Shown: positions 1 to 9,518 of the stretch, piece after piece
How positions within the stretch are numbered: the stretch's first letter is position 1
Layout: each line of letters opens with the position of its first letter
Source: Azoarcus sp. DD4
Lineage (GTDB): Bacteria > Pseudomonadota > Gammaproteobacteria > Burkholderiales > Rhodocyclaceae
NCBI RefSeq assembly: GCF_006496635.1
Contig: NZ_CP022958.1
Coordinates: 4,154,001-4,218,000, forward strand
Length of the DNA: 64,000 nucleotides
Direction: 5' to 3'
The notes under the pieces: generated by a model
Database searches by the model: none
Seen by the model: the letters and a program-made list of their open reading frames with translations, nothing else
What the model was told of the DNA's origin: nothing
Made by a program: the position numbers and the translations under genes

Positions 1-1907
1 TCGCGCGCGCGCGGCTGGACGAGAACACGCTGCGGCTGCCGCCGAAGATCGAGGTGTTCACGGATGCGGGGCTGAATCGGGATTTGTATGTGTGGCTGGG
101 GGCGCTGGCGGGGGCTTGGGTGGAGGCGGGGAGGCTGCATCCTCACTCAACAACCCCTATTCAGTATCAGCAGGTTCAAGCCTCGCAACCATTGTCGTCA
201 GCCCAGGGATACTCGGCCGCTCAGCGAGCGCCGGTTTTCCCCCTCCCCTTCAAGGGGAGGGTTGGGGTGGGGATGGGGTTAGGCTCCCACGCAAGCTCCA
301 ACCCCATCCCCCTCCTAGCCAATAGTCTCGGCTTCGCCTCACCGCTCCGCAGGCGGCGAGCAGTGCTCGCCGAAACCCCTGCTACGCCCCCCTTGAAGGG
401 GGAGGAGCAAGACCAACTCCACCTCAACCAACTCGCCACCCTCCACCTCCTCACCCGCTGGCCCGGCCTCGCCGCCAGTTACCGGCGCCTGGTCACCGCC
501 ACCCTGGCCCTACGCCCCGACCCGTCCCGGCTCCCGCCCGCCGAGGCGGAGCGCGAGCGGGCCCTGCGGCGTGCCCTGATCCAGCCCGGCGCCGTCGACC
601 GCCTCCCCGATGTCCCGCCCGGCACCCCCGCCGCTTACCCGGTGCTGCTGTGGCTGGCGCCGTCGCCGGCCGCCACCACCGACACCGCAGCGGCCGCCCG
701 CCAGCACACCGACAACCAAGCCGCCGCCACCTCTGCCGCGGACGACACCGAACGCCGCGCCCATCGCGCCGAACGCGTCGATGCCCCTCAGCAGAAGCAC
801 GGTCTGCTGATGCTGTTCCGCGCCGAGAGCCTGTTGTCGGTGGCGGAGTTCATCAAGTTCGACCGCAGCACCGACGACGATCCCGACCGCGACGCTGCCT
901 CGGCCGCGGCCGGCCTCGACCACCTCTCGCTCGCACGCGACGGCGAGCGCGTTGCCTCCAGGGTGCGTTTCGACCTCGACCTGCCCTCGGCGGCCGAGGA
1001 TGACGTGGTGCTCGGCGACGGCATCGCGCTGCCGGAATGGGACTACCGCAAGAACCTGCTGCGCGAGGACCATGTGCGCCTGCTCGAACTCGCCGCCAAC
1101 CCGGCCGATCCGCGCGCCGCGCCGGCGCCGCTGCCGCCGCGCTTGCGTCGCGGGGCGCGCCGGCTGCAGCAGCAGTTTGCCGCGCTGCAACCGGCGCGAC
1201 GCTGGATCAAGGCGCAGGCCGACGGCAGCGAACTCGATGTGGACGCCGCGGTGCGCGCCGCCACCGACCGCGCCTGCGGCCGCCATCCTTCGGATCAGCT
1301 GTGGCTGTCGCTGGAGCGGCGCGAGCGCGATCTCGCCTGCCTGGCGCTGGCCGACCTGTCGCTGTCGACCGACAGCTGGGTATCGAGCGAGGCGCGCGTC
1401 ATCGACGTGATCCGCGACAGCCTGCTGCTGTTCGGCGAGGCCCTGGCCGCCACCGGCGACCGTTTCGCGCTATGCGGCTTCTCGTCGGTCAAGCGCAGCC
1501 AGGTGCGCTTCCATCGCCTCAAGGATTTCGGCGAGCGCTTCGACGACCGCATCCGCGGCCGGGTGATGGCGATCAAGCCGGGCTACTACACCCGCCTGGG
1601 CGCCGCCATCCGCCATGCCACCGCGCTGCTCGAACCGCAGCCGGCGCAGCGCCGGGTGCTGCTCATCCTGTCCGATGGCAAACCCAACGACCTCGACCTC
1701 TACGAGGGCCGCTACGGCATCGAGGACACCCGCATGGCGGTGGTGGAAGCCCGCCGCCGCGGCGTGCTGCCCTTCTGCGTCACCATCGACCGCGAAGGCG
1801 CCGACTACCTGCCCCACCTGTTCGGCCCGGCCGGCTACGCGGTGATCCGCAAGCCGGAGGAACTCCCCGCCCGGCTGCCGATGTTCTACGCCCAGCTCAC
1901 GAGGTAA
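1..1907 (+). CDS. norD: NorD, nitric oxide reductase activation protein (5' end outside window)
   Basis: NorD helps assemble or activate the cytochrome c-dependent nitric oxide reductase NorBC. The reading frame is open from base 3, and the residues before the first in-window start codon (GTG at 54) already read like NorD, so the true start lies upstream. The C-terminal third is a von Willebrand A domain with a MIDAS motif DLSLS encoded near 1353-1367 and the later DGKPND segment. Roughly codons encoded at 137-410 are a foreign in-frame insert made of palindromic repeats (separate entry); after it the family sequence resumes (LLTRWPGLAASYRRL). The stop at 1905-1907 is 2 bases before the next start, so norD and the Dnr-type regulator are very probably co-transcribed. 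Confidence 0.88.
   Translation, partial: ARARLDENTLRLPPKIEVFTDAGLNRDLYVWLGALAGAWVEAGRLHPHSTTPIQYQQVQASQPLSSAQGYSAAQRAPVFPLPFKGRVGVGMGLGSHASSNPIPLLANSLGFASPLRRRRAVLAETPATPPLKGEEQDQLHLNQLATLHLLTRWPGLAASYRRLVTATLALRPDPSRLPPAEAERERALRRALIQPGAVDRLPDVPPGTPAAYPVLLWLAPSPAATTDTAAAARQHTDNQAAATSAADDTERRAHRAERVDAPQQKHGLLMLFRAESLLSVAEFIKFDRSTDDDPDRDAASAAAGLDHLSLARDGERVASRVRFDLDLPSAAEDDVVLGDGIALPEWDYRKNLLREDHVRLLELAANPADPRAAPAPLPPRLRRGARRLQQQFAALQPARRWIKAQADGSELDVDAAVRAATDRACGRHPSDQLWLSLERRERDLACLALADLSLSTDSWVSSEARVIDVIRDSLLLFGEALAATGDRFALCGFSSVKRSQVRFHRLKDFGERFDDRIRGRVMAIKPGYYTRLGAAIRHATALLEPQPAQRRVLLILSDGKPNDLDLYEGRYGIEDTRMAVVEARRRGVLPFCVTIDREGADYLPHLFGPAGYAVIRKPEELPARLPMFYAQLTR
236..405. repeat. Palindromic repeat element inserted in frame in norD
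   Basis: Several nested inverted repeats are visible. Bases 241-261 form a 10-bp palindrome around one central base (CCCTCCCCTT / AAGGGGAGGG). Bases 269-280 (GGGGATGGGGTT) are the reverse complement of 300-311. Bases 355-371 form an 8-bp palindrome (GGCGAGCA / TGCTCGCC), and 388-402 repeat the core as CCCCCTT-G-AAGGGGG. This type of G-rich 'aaggggagggttggggtggg' element is common between genes in proteobacterial genomes; here it lies inside a coding frame without breaking it. The exact insertion edges cannot be set without an uninterrupted homologue; sequence unlike NorD spans about 137-416. Confidence 0.75.
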
Positions 1908-1909
1908 CC

Positions 1910-2680
1910 ATGCTGCACGAGATGCCGCCCTGCCTGTCGCAAGCGGACGCCGAAACCCGCCTGCCCGAGCCGACCGCCGCGCTCGACATCCCGACCGAAC
2001 GCATCTGCCAGCTGCTGGCCACCGCGCCGCTGTTCGAAGGCCTGGCCCAGGGCGAAATCGCCCGCTTCGCCCGCGGCGTGCGCGAACTCAAGGTGGCGCG
2101 CGGCGAAATCCTGTTCCACCGCGGTGACGCCTGCAGCGGCTTTCACCTCATCCTGTCCGGCCAGATCAAGCTCGCCTTCCTGTCGGCGGCGGGCAACGAG
2201 AAGGTGGTGGAAATCCTGCGCCCCGGCCAGAGCTTCGGCGAGGCGGTGATGTTCATGGACAAGCCCTACGTCGTGATGGCGCAGGCGCTGGCCGACTGCA
2301 GCCTGCTGCACATCGCCAAACAGGTGGTGTTCGAGGAGATGGCACGCGACCCGCTGTTCTGCCGCAAGATCATCGCCGGCCTGTCGCGCCGGCTGCACCA
2401 TCTGATGGCCGACGTCGAAAGCTACTCGCTGCGCTCCGGGCGCGACCGCATCGTCGGCTACCTGCTGCGCGAGGAAGGCCTGGACGACGACACGCCCGCC
2501 AGCGGCCGGGTGTCGATCCGCCTGCCGACCAGCAAGGGCACCATCGCCTCGCGCCTCAACCTGACCCAGGAACACTTCTCGCGCATCCTGCACGAGCTGA
2601 TCGACGCCGGCCTGATCGAAGTCGAAGGCCGCACCATCCACGTGCCGGACATCGCCCGGCTGCGCGCCAGCCTGGATTGA
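1910..2680 (+). CDS. Crp/Fnr-family regulator, Dnr-like
   Basis: A 256-residue transcription factor with an N-terminal cyclic-nucleotide-binding-type beta barrel (about residues 38-150), a dimerisation helix and a C-terminal winged helix (about 195-245). The recognition helix carries E221, S224 and R225, the E-x-x-S-R signature that in FNR/Anr/Dnr reads TTGAT half-sites. The cysteines (8, 33, 75, 130, 151) do not form the N-terminal four-cysteine cluster of FNR, so an oxygen-labile Fe-S cluster is unlikely; Dnr/Nnr proteins of this type sense NO through haem. The start ATG at 1910 follows the norD stop, with GAGGT as a plausible ribosome site inside norD. FNR-type boxes seen before the cytochrome, nosR and nosZ genes are its likely targets (inference). 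Confidence 0.85.
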   Translation: MLHEMPPCLSQADAETRLPEPTAALDIPTERICQLLATAPLFEGLAQGEIARFARGVRELKVARGEILFHRGDACSGFHLILSGQIKLAFLSAAGNEKVVEILRPGQSFGEAVMFMDKPYVVMAQALADCSLLHIAKQVVFEEMARDPLFCRKIIAGLSRRLHHLMADVESYSLRSGRDRIVGYLLREEGLDDDTPASGRVSIRLPTSKGTIASRLNLTQEHFSRILHELIDAGLIEVEGRTIHVPDIARLRASLD

Positions 2681-2712
2681 GCCCCGGCGGCTCACGCCAC
2701 CGGGCACGGACT

Positions 2713-3831
2713 TCAGCCGCGCGCGCGTAGCGCGCCGCCGACCGGCTGCGCCAGCATCTCCGCCATGCCGGCCATCACTTCCAGGTTGGCCTCCTCCATC
2801 GCTGCCAGCGCCGCCAGCGCGGCGGCCGCCTCGCCGGCATAGTGCAGTTCGAGCGCGCGGCGGGCGTGCTCGTGCACCGCGCGGTGCGGTTTCTCCAACG
2901 CCGCATAGCCCGGCAGCCGCGCATAGCGGGCCTTGCCTTCGCCGTCGTAATACCACTGGCCGAGCCGGCAGGCGGTCTCGTCGGGCAGCGCGTCGGGGCG
3001 CAGTGTGGAGAGCCCGAGGAACACCTTGTACACCTCCAGCTTGAGGCTCAGCTCCTCGATATTGGCCAGCTCCACGTTGGCGAGCAGGGCCGAGGCCGCA
3101 GCCGAGCGCTCCACCCCGCGCGACAGGCCGATCAGGTGCTGCATGCTGAGGGTGGCTTCCTCGCTGTCGTGCGAGAAGCGCTCGACGTCCTGCGCGCCGA
3201 GCTGCATCACCGCGCGCGCCGCTTCTGTCTCGCCCTGTATGGTGGCGACCAGCGCGCCGATCTCGCTGGTCGCCTTGCCGGTGCGCTCGGCGAGCTTGCG
3301 CACCTCGTCGGCCACCACCGCGAAGCCGCGTCCCGCCTCGCCAGCGCGTGCCGCCTCGATGGCGGCATTGAGCGCCAGCAGATTGGTCTGGTCGGCCACT
3401 TCACGGATCAGCTGGACGATGCGGTCGATCTCGGTGGCACGCCGGTGCAGGCCTTCGACATTGGTCGAAGCCGTGCCGATCTTGCCCACCATCAACCGCA
3501 GATTGCCGGCGATGCGTTCGAAGGCCAGCCGGCTGGCGTCGGCATGGGCCGCCGCCTCCACCGCACTGCGCTTGTCGTCGTTGAGCGCGGTCACCAGGCC
3601 GAGGAAGGAGCGCCCCACCCCGGCGAGCGATTCGCCGAAGGTGCCAAGGTTGCGGAACACGCCATCCAGCGTGGTGCGCTCGCCCTCGCCTGCGGCCACG
3701 CACCCGGCGAGCGCGTCGCGCTCGGCCTCCACCGCCTCCAGCCGGGCGCGCAGCACGGCATTCTCTTCGGCCAGCGCATCGCGCTTTTGCTCGGCCTCGC
3801 GCAGGGCGCGGCCACCTCGGGTCAGGAACAT
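2713..3831 (-). CDS. Soluble methyl-accepting chemotaxis protein with C-terminal CZB domain
   Basis: A 372-residue chemoreceptor without a transmembrane segment or periplasmic sensor, so it should act in the cytoplasm. Residues about 5-45 are predicted coiled coil. The middle contains the conserved hairpin that binds CheW/CheA (AIEAARAGEAGRGFAVVADE). The C-terminus is a CZB zinc-binding domain with the C-R-L-G-Q-W-Y-Y core and a downstream PH-x3-H. The first histidine of the classical CZB site is not obvious; the matching segment reads LKLEVYKVFLGL, as in a known subfamily. CZB domains sense zinc and, in studied receptors, hypochlorous acid. It starts 37 bases after the ccoG stop on the same strand, with GGAGAG as ribosome site, so it may share the ccoG transcript. 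Confidence 0.88.
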   Translation of the reverse strand: MFLTRGGRALREAEQKRDALAEENAVLRARLEAVEAERDALAGCVAAGEGERTTLDGVFRNLGTFGESLAGVGRSFLGLVTALNDDKRSAVEAAAHADASRLAFERIAGNLRLMVGKIGTASTNVEGLHRRATEIDRIVQLIREVADQTNLLALNAAIEAARAGEAGRGFAVVADEVRKLAERTGKATSEIGALVATIQGETEAARAVMQLGAQDVERFSHDSEEATLSMQHLIGLSRGVERSAAASALLANVELANIEELSLKLEVYKVFLGLSTLRPDALPDETACRLGQWYYDGEGKARYARLPGYAALEKPHRAVHEHARRALELHYAGEAAAALAALAAMEEANLEVMAGMAEMLAQPVGGALRARG

Positions 3832-3868
3832 TGCGGCTCTCCGCTCGATTCGGGTTGGGTCAGGCGCC

Positions 3869-5275
3869 TCACGGCATCCAGAACTTGGCTTCCTCGCTCA
3901 CCGTCACCGCCGGGTCGGCGGTGTCGGCCACGGTGAAGCGGATGGCGTGCGATCCGCCCGCCGCGGCGCCAGCCTCCACCCGCACCTGCGCGGTGGCCGC
4001 GGCGGTGGAGGCTGGCGGCACGCTCACCCGCAGCGGTTCGGCCAGATGGATGCCCTCCAGCCCGTCCACGCTCACCGCATAGACACGCGGCTGCTCGCTG
4101 GCATTGATGAGCTGCAGGCGGAACGCGTTCTCGATGGAACCGTCGGCGGCTTCGCTGGCCAGCGCGGCGCGGTCGCGCTGGATGTCCACCTTGAGCGGCA
4201 CCCGCGTCGCCAGCGACCACACCGTCGCGCCGAGCGCAGCGAGGAACACCGCGCTGTAGACCAGCACCCGCGGCCGTATCGTGCGGCGCAGGATCTGCGC
4301 ACGCGAGCTGTGCTGCTTGACCGCGTTCTCGGTGGAGTAGCGGATCAGCCCGCGCGGGTAGTTCATCTTGTCCATCACCTGGTCGCAGGCGTCGATGCAG
4401 GCGGCACAGCCTATGCATTCCAGCTGCAGGCCCTTGCGGATGTCGATGCCGGTGGGGCACACCTGCACGCACATGCTGCAGTCGATGCAGTCGCCCAGCC
4501 CTTTCCCGCGCGCGTCGTCCTTCTTCGCACGGCCGCCGCGCGGTTCGCCGCGTTCCTCGTCGTAGGCGACGATCAGGGTATCCGGGTCGAACATCACGAA
4601 CTGGAACTGGGCGTAGGGGCAGATGTACTTGCACATCTGCTCGCGCATGAAGCCGGCATTGCCGTAGGTGGCGGCGCCGTAGAACAACACCCAGAAAGTC
4701 TCCCAGCCGCTGAGCGACACCTTGAGCGCCACATCGGCCAGCTCGCGGACGGGCGTGAAGTAGCCGACGAAGGTGAAACCGGTCCACAAGGCCACCAGCA
4801 GCCAGACCGCATGCTTGGCGGTCTTGAGGCCGAGCTTGCGCGGGGTCCATGGCGCGGCGTCGAGCTTCATCCGTTTGGCGCGGTCGCCTTCGATGGTCTT
4901 CTCTATCCACAGGAAGATCTCGGTATAGACCGTCTGCGGACAGGTGTAGCCGCACCACACCCGCCCGGCCACCGTGGTGAACAGGAACAGCGCCAGCGCC
5001 GAGAGCACCAGCAGCACTGCCAGGTAGATGGTGTCCTGCGGCCACAGGACGAAATCGAACACGTAGAAACGGCGCGCGTCGAGGTCGAACAGCACCGCCT
5101 GCCGGCCGTTCCAGGGCAGCCAGCAGAGGCCGTAGAAGACGATCTGCGTCAGCCAGGCGAAGACCCAGCGCCAGCGCTGGAAAATGCCGCCGATCCAGCG
5201 CGGATAGACCTTGGGTTCTGAAGCAAACAGGGGCTGGATGTTGATGACGCGCTGGCTTTTTTGCTGCTCGGACAT
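3869..5275 (-). CDS. ccoG: CcoG (FixG/RdxA-like), cytochrome cbb3 oxidase assembly ferredoxin protein
   Basis: A 468-residue membrane protein with several N-terminal transmembrane helices, two cytoplasmic 4Fe-4S motifs (CIDCSMCVQVCP and CIGCAACIDACD, in the central part), one more helix, and a C-terminal periplasmic immunoglobulin-like domain. In other bacteria CcoG reduces copper for insertion into cbb3-type cytochrome oxidase. The ccoNOPQ genes are not in the window. The gene is divergent from nsrR, and the shared 147-base intergenic region contains an NsrR-like palindrome, so NO control is likely (inference). Confidence 0.94.
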   Translation of the reverse strand: MSEQQKSQRVINIQPLFASEPKVYPRWIGGIFQRWRWVFAWLTQIVFYGLCWLPWNGRQAVLFDLDARRFYVFDFVLWPQDTIYLAVLLVLSALALFLFTTVAGRVWCGYTCPQTVYTEIFLWIEKTIEGDRAKRMKLDAAPWTPRKLGLKTAKHAVWLLVALWTGFTFVGYFTPVRELADVALKVSLSGWETFWVLFYGAATYGNAGFMREQMCKYICPYAQFQFVMFDPDTLIVAYDEERGEPRGGRAKKDDARGKGLGDCIDCSMCVQVCPTGIDIRKGLQLECIGCAACIDACDQVMDKMNYPRGLIRYSTENAVKQHSSRAQILRRTIRPRVLVYSAVFLAALGATVWSLATRVPLKVDIQRDRAALASEAADGSIENAFRLQLINASEQPRVYAVSVDGLEGIHLAEPLRVSVPPASTAAATAQVRVEAGAAAGGSHAIRFTVADTADPAVTVSEEAKFWMP

Positions 5276-5339
5276 GGAGAATCGCCGCAGGAAACGGTGG
5301 ACGGGAAGAGCCGTTGCCAGCGGCGTTACCGGCGCGCAT

Positions 5340-5362
5340 AAGCTGCATTTCCTATGCAGCTT
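5340..5362. promoter_or_regulatory. Candidate NsrR operator between ccoG and nsrR
   Basis: A perfect inverted repeat with arms AAGCTGCAT (5340-5348) and ATGCAGCTT (5354-5362) around TTCCT. Read as an 11-1-11 site it matches the published NsrR consensus (AAGATGCATTT-n-AAATGCATCTT) at most positions. It borders the predicted nsrR -35 element and lies 65 bases before the ccoG start, so it could control both genes. Confidence 0.7.
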
Positions 5363-5390
5363 TCAGACTACCAGCGCGGCAGGCCATAAT
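5362..5390 (+). promoter_or_regulatory. Predicted nsrR promoter
   Basis: TTCAGA at 5362-5367 and CATAAT at 5385-5390 are separated by 17 bases and would start transcription near 5397. The NsrR-like palindrome abuts the -35 element, which fits autoregulation. The match is by eye. Confidence 0.45.
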
Positions 5391-5422
5391 CAATATGTTC
5401 CATACACCTTAAGGGCCGCGTC

Positions 5423-5878
5423 ATGCGCCTGAGCACCTTTTCCGACTACTGCCTGCGGGTGCTGATGTATCTCGCCGAGCATACCGACCGCCTCAGCACC
5501 ATAGGCGAGATCGCCCGCGCGCACTCGATCTCCGAGAACCACCTGACCAAGGTGGTGCACCAGCTCGGCCGCGCCGGCTACGTCGAAACCCTGCGCGGCA
5601 AGGGCGGCGGCATGCGGCTGGCGCGGCCGCCGCGCGATATCGTGCTGGGCGCAGTCCTGCGCCAGACCGAGACCGACTTCGCGCTGGTCGAGTGCTTCGG
5701 CAGCGAATCGCACTGCTACATGGACGACGCCTGCCAGTTGCAGGCGGTGCTGGGCGAGGCCCTGGCGGCGATGTTCCGCGTGCTGGACGCCTACACCCTG
5801 GCCGATTTGCTGCACCGGCCCGAGGGTTCGACACGGGTGCTCGCCTTCACGCCGCGTCCTGCAGCCGGCAACGCCTGA
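5423..5878 (+). CDS. nsrR: NsrR, NO-sensitive Rrf2-family repressor
   Basis: A 151-residue Rrf2 protein with an N-terminal winged helix (about 1-65) and the three cluster-binding cysteines C91, C98 and C104 in the NsrR arrangement. NsrR holds a 4Fe-4S cluster that NO destroys, releasing repression of NO-detoxifying and denitrification genes. The conserved helix residues SENHLTKVVHQLGR support NsrR rather than IscR or CymR. The start ATG at 5423 follows a short leader. It ends 7 bases before the convergent HPP gene. Likely targets in this window are itself and ccoG; hmp upstream DNA shows NorR rather than NsrR sites. Confidence 0.92.
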   Translation: MRLSTFSDYCLRVLMYLAEHTDRLSTIGEIARAHSISENHLTKVVHQLGRAGYVETLRGKGGGMRLARPPRDIVLGAVLRQTETDFALVECFGSESHCYMDDACQLQAVLGEALAAMFRVLDAYTLADLLHRPEGSTRVLAFTPRPAAGNA

Positions 5879-5885
5879 CTGCGAC

Positions 5886-7166
5886 TCAACCCGGCGCAGC
5901 CAGCCTGCCCTGGTAGAGCTCGCCGATCAGGTCGCGCGGCGCGACGATGCCGGTGAGGCGCCCCTCCCCGTCGACGATGGGAATGTGGCTGTGGCCGGCG
6001 CCGCCGAGCAGCGCGATCAGCTCGACCACCGGCGTGTTTTCGGTCGCGGTCTGGGCCGGCGCCGTCATGATCTGGCCGACGACCTCCGCCTTGTCGGCGT
6101 GCGTGCGGCCGCTGCGCCGGATGAAGCGGCGCAGCCGTTCGTCGAAGCCGCGATAGCCGCCGAGATCGGCATGGCGCATGAAATCCGCCTGGGTCAGTAT
6201 GCCGACCACCCGGCGCGCACGGTCCACCACCGGCAGCGCCTTGACCCGGTGGCGGCGCATCAGCGCCCAGGCATCTTCCAGCAAGGTGCCGTATTCCACC
6301 GCGATCACCGCGCGCGTCATCATGTCAGCGCAATGCACCGTACCGAAGCGGCGGCGGTAGGCGTGCGCCTCGGCCCGCATGAAGAGGTCGCGCAGGTCCT
6401 CGCGGCTGATGTCCAGGACCTGGTTGTACTCGTCCAGCACCGCGTCGAGGTCTTCCTCCGACACCCGCCGGGGGATGGGCGGGCCGACCGGTTCCGGCGC
6501 AGCGGCGGCGATCACCGCCTTCTTCTGCGGATACTCGCGGCCGGTGGCGCGGTTGTAGATCATCGCCAGCGTCAGCAGGCAGAGCGAATTCAGCAGCACC
6601 GGATAGAGCGCGAAACCGTAGCCCATGGCGTGGATGGCCGGGCCCCCGACCACCGCGGTAAGCGCCACCGCCCCCGCCGGCGGATGGATGCAGCGCAGCA
6701 CGAACATCAGGCCGATGGCCACCGACACGGCCGTCGCCGCGGCGATCGTCGGGTCGTGAAAACCGTGCGCGCAGGTCACCCCGACGCAGGCCGCCAGCAG
6801 ATTGCCGCCCAGCATGGCCCAGGGCTGCGCCAGCGGGCTGGCCGGCACCGCGAACAGCAATACGGCCGAGGCGCCCATCGGGGCGATCACCCAGGGCAGC
6901 GCCGCGTCGGCATCGACGAAGAGGCGGCCGAGCAGCGCGGTGGCAAGGATGCCGAGCAGCGCACCGAACGCCGCGCGCAGGCGCTCGCGGCCGTTGACGC
7001 GCTGCTGGTCGGGCAGAAAACCGGAAAGGAAGACGAGGACGGGAGCGGGGGCTTTCAATCGGGGCAACCTGGTGGGGAACAGGACGGAAGGACGCGGGCC
7101 GCGCCGTTGCAGCCGGGAATCGCAGTCGCTCGGCGACACGCGCAGGGCGTCCGCGGCATGCGCCAC
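5886..7166 (-). CDS. HPP-family membrane protein with C-terminal CBS pair
   Basis: The N-terminal half is an HPP domain with about four to five transmembrane helices and the naming motif in RCIHPPAGAVAL. The C-terminal third has two CBS domains, which in other proteins bind adenosyl nucleotides. HPP proteins are poorly characterised; a plant member moves nitrite in plastids, which is suggestive beside NO genes but proves nothing here. The start is uncertain: the longest frame begins at 7166 (426 residues), but its first 35 or so residues are low-complexity, and TTG codons at 7067 or 7058 would give starts more like a usual HPP N-terminus. The gene is divergent from the cytochrome gene. Confidence 0.82.
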   Translation of the reverse strand: MAHAADALRVSPSDCDSRLQRRGPRPSVLFPTRLPRLKAPAPVLVFLSGFLPDQQRVNGRERLRAAFGALLGILATALLGRLFVDADAALPWVIAPMGASAVLLFAVPASPLAQPWAMLGGNLLAACVGVTCAHGFHDPTIAAATAVSVAIGLMFVLRCIHPPAGAVALTAVVGGPAIHAMGYGFALYPVLLNSLCLLTLAMIYNRATGREYPQKKAVIAAAAPEPVGPPIPRRVSEEDLDAVLDEYNQVLDISREDLRDLFMRAEAHAYRRRFGTVHCADMMTRAVIAVEYGTLLEDAWALMRRHRVKALPVVDRARRVVGILTQADFMRHADLGGYRGFDERLRRFIRRSGRTHADKAEVVGQIMTAPAQTATENTPVVELIALLGGAGHSHIPIVDGEGRLTGIVAPRDLIGELYQGRLAAPG

Positions 7167-7253
7167 ATGCGCATTGGAGCGCAGGCGCGGCAGCCGCGGA
7201 TATGACGCCGATCAAGCCCGCGGAACGCCTCGTTGCGCCGCGGGGGGCCAATT

Positions 7254-7295
7254 TTGACCCGAATCAAGCACTTTTCGCACGCGGTTTCGTAGCAT
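7254..7295 (+). promoter_or_regulatory. FNR/Dnr-dependent class II promoter of the cytochrome gene
   Basis: TTGAC-CCGA-ATCAA at 7254-7267 matches the FNR/Dnr consensus TTGAY-N4-ATCAA. Its centre (7260.5) is 41.5 bases before a start predicted from the -10 element TAGCAT at 7290-7295, the spacing of a classical FNR-activated promoter. The leader would be about 70 bases. Confidence 0.7.
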
Positions 7296-7371
7296 GGCTC
7301 CAGCTCGACGCCAGCCCCGAACGTATCGGGCCGACGCGATCCCCCCGATCATCAGAGAAACGGAGTCCTCC

Positions 7372-7773
7372 ATGAAACGCAGCCTGCTCGCCGCCGCCCT
7401 CCTTACCAGCCTGCTCGCCGCCTGTGGCCAGCAGGAAAGCAGCCCGCCGGCCAGCCCGGCCCCGGCAGCCCCGACCGCCGCCGCTCCCGCACCGGCCCCT
7501 GCGCCTGCGGTGGCGCAGAACACCACAGGCGAGAGCGTCTACAAGAAGGTGTGCGCCATGTGCCACGCTGCCGGCGTCGCCGGCGCACCCAAGCCGGGCG
7601 ACAAGGCCGACTGGGGCCCGCGCATCGCCCAGGGCAAGGACACGCTGTACAAGCATGCGCTCGAAGGCTTCACCGGCCAGAAGGGCATGATGCCGGCGCG
7701 CGGCGGCGCGGCCACGCTGACCGACGACGAGGTCAAGTCGGCGGTGGACTACCTCGTTTCCAAATCGGAGTAA
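7372..7773 (+). CDS. Class I cytochrome c lipoprotein (cytochrome c5-like)
   Basis: A 133-residue exported electron carrier. The N-terminus is a lipoprotein signal with lipobox LLAAC (lipid-modified cysteine at 18), followed by a Pro/Ala-rich linker of about 30 residues. The haem motif is C61-A-M-C64-H65, and M106 or M107 in GMMPARGG is the axial methionine, as in cytochrome c5. GGAG lies 8 bases before the ATG at 7372; an in-frame ATG at 7294 would spoil the signal peptide. With an FNR/Dnr box upstream and NO genes around it, it may donate electrons to NO or N2O reductase (inference). Confidence 0.88.
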   Translation: MKRSLLAAALLTSLLAACGQQESSPPASPAPAAPTAAAPAPAPAPAVAQNTTGESVYKKVCAMCHAAGVAGAPKPGDKADWGPRIAQGKDTLYKHALEGFTGQKGMMPARGGAATLTDDEVKSAVDYLVSKSE

Positions 7774-7799
7774 CAAGCCGGCACCGCGCGGCGCCGGGC

Positions 7800-9336
<1,537 letters not shown>

Positions 9337-9341
<5 letters not shown>

Positions 9342-9392
9342 ATCGACACTTAAAGAGTTATTTCGACAACGCTGCAGCGCTGTCAGATTGAC
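9337..9392 (+). promoter_or_regulatory. Three NorR enhancer sites (GT-N7-AC)
   Basis: GTCATATCGAC at 9337-9347, GTTATTTCGAC at 9357-9367 and GTCAGATTGAC at 9382-9392 all fit the NorR core GT-N7-AC; the third is the full GTCA-N3-TGAC. Spacings are 20 and 25 bases. Known NorR targets have three such sites, which NorR needs to form its active ring. The first overlaps the norR start codon, so NorR may also repress itself. Confidence 0.8.
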
Positions 9393-9434
9393 TCCTTCAC
9401 TTTTCAAGCAACTGATCTTACGGGTTTTTCATCC

Positions 9435-9450
9435 TGGCACGAAACCTGAT
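9435..9450 (+). promoter_or_regulatory. Predicted sigma-54 promoter of hmp
   Basis: TGGCAC at 9435-9440 is a perfect -24 element. The -12 position, correctly spaced, reads CTGAT at 9446-9450 instead of TTGCA, so the match is partial. It lies 42 bases after the last NorR site and would give a leader of about 55 bases. Confidence 0.6.
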
Positions 9451-9518
9451 CTACATCGCCTTCGCGCATTGCCGCCCAAGGCGGTGCGTCCTACAAGCGA
9501 AAATCCCCAGGAGAGACC

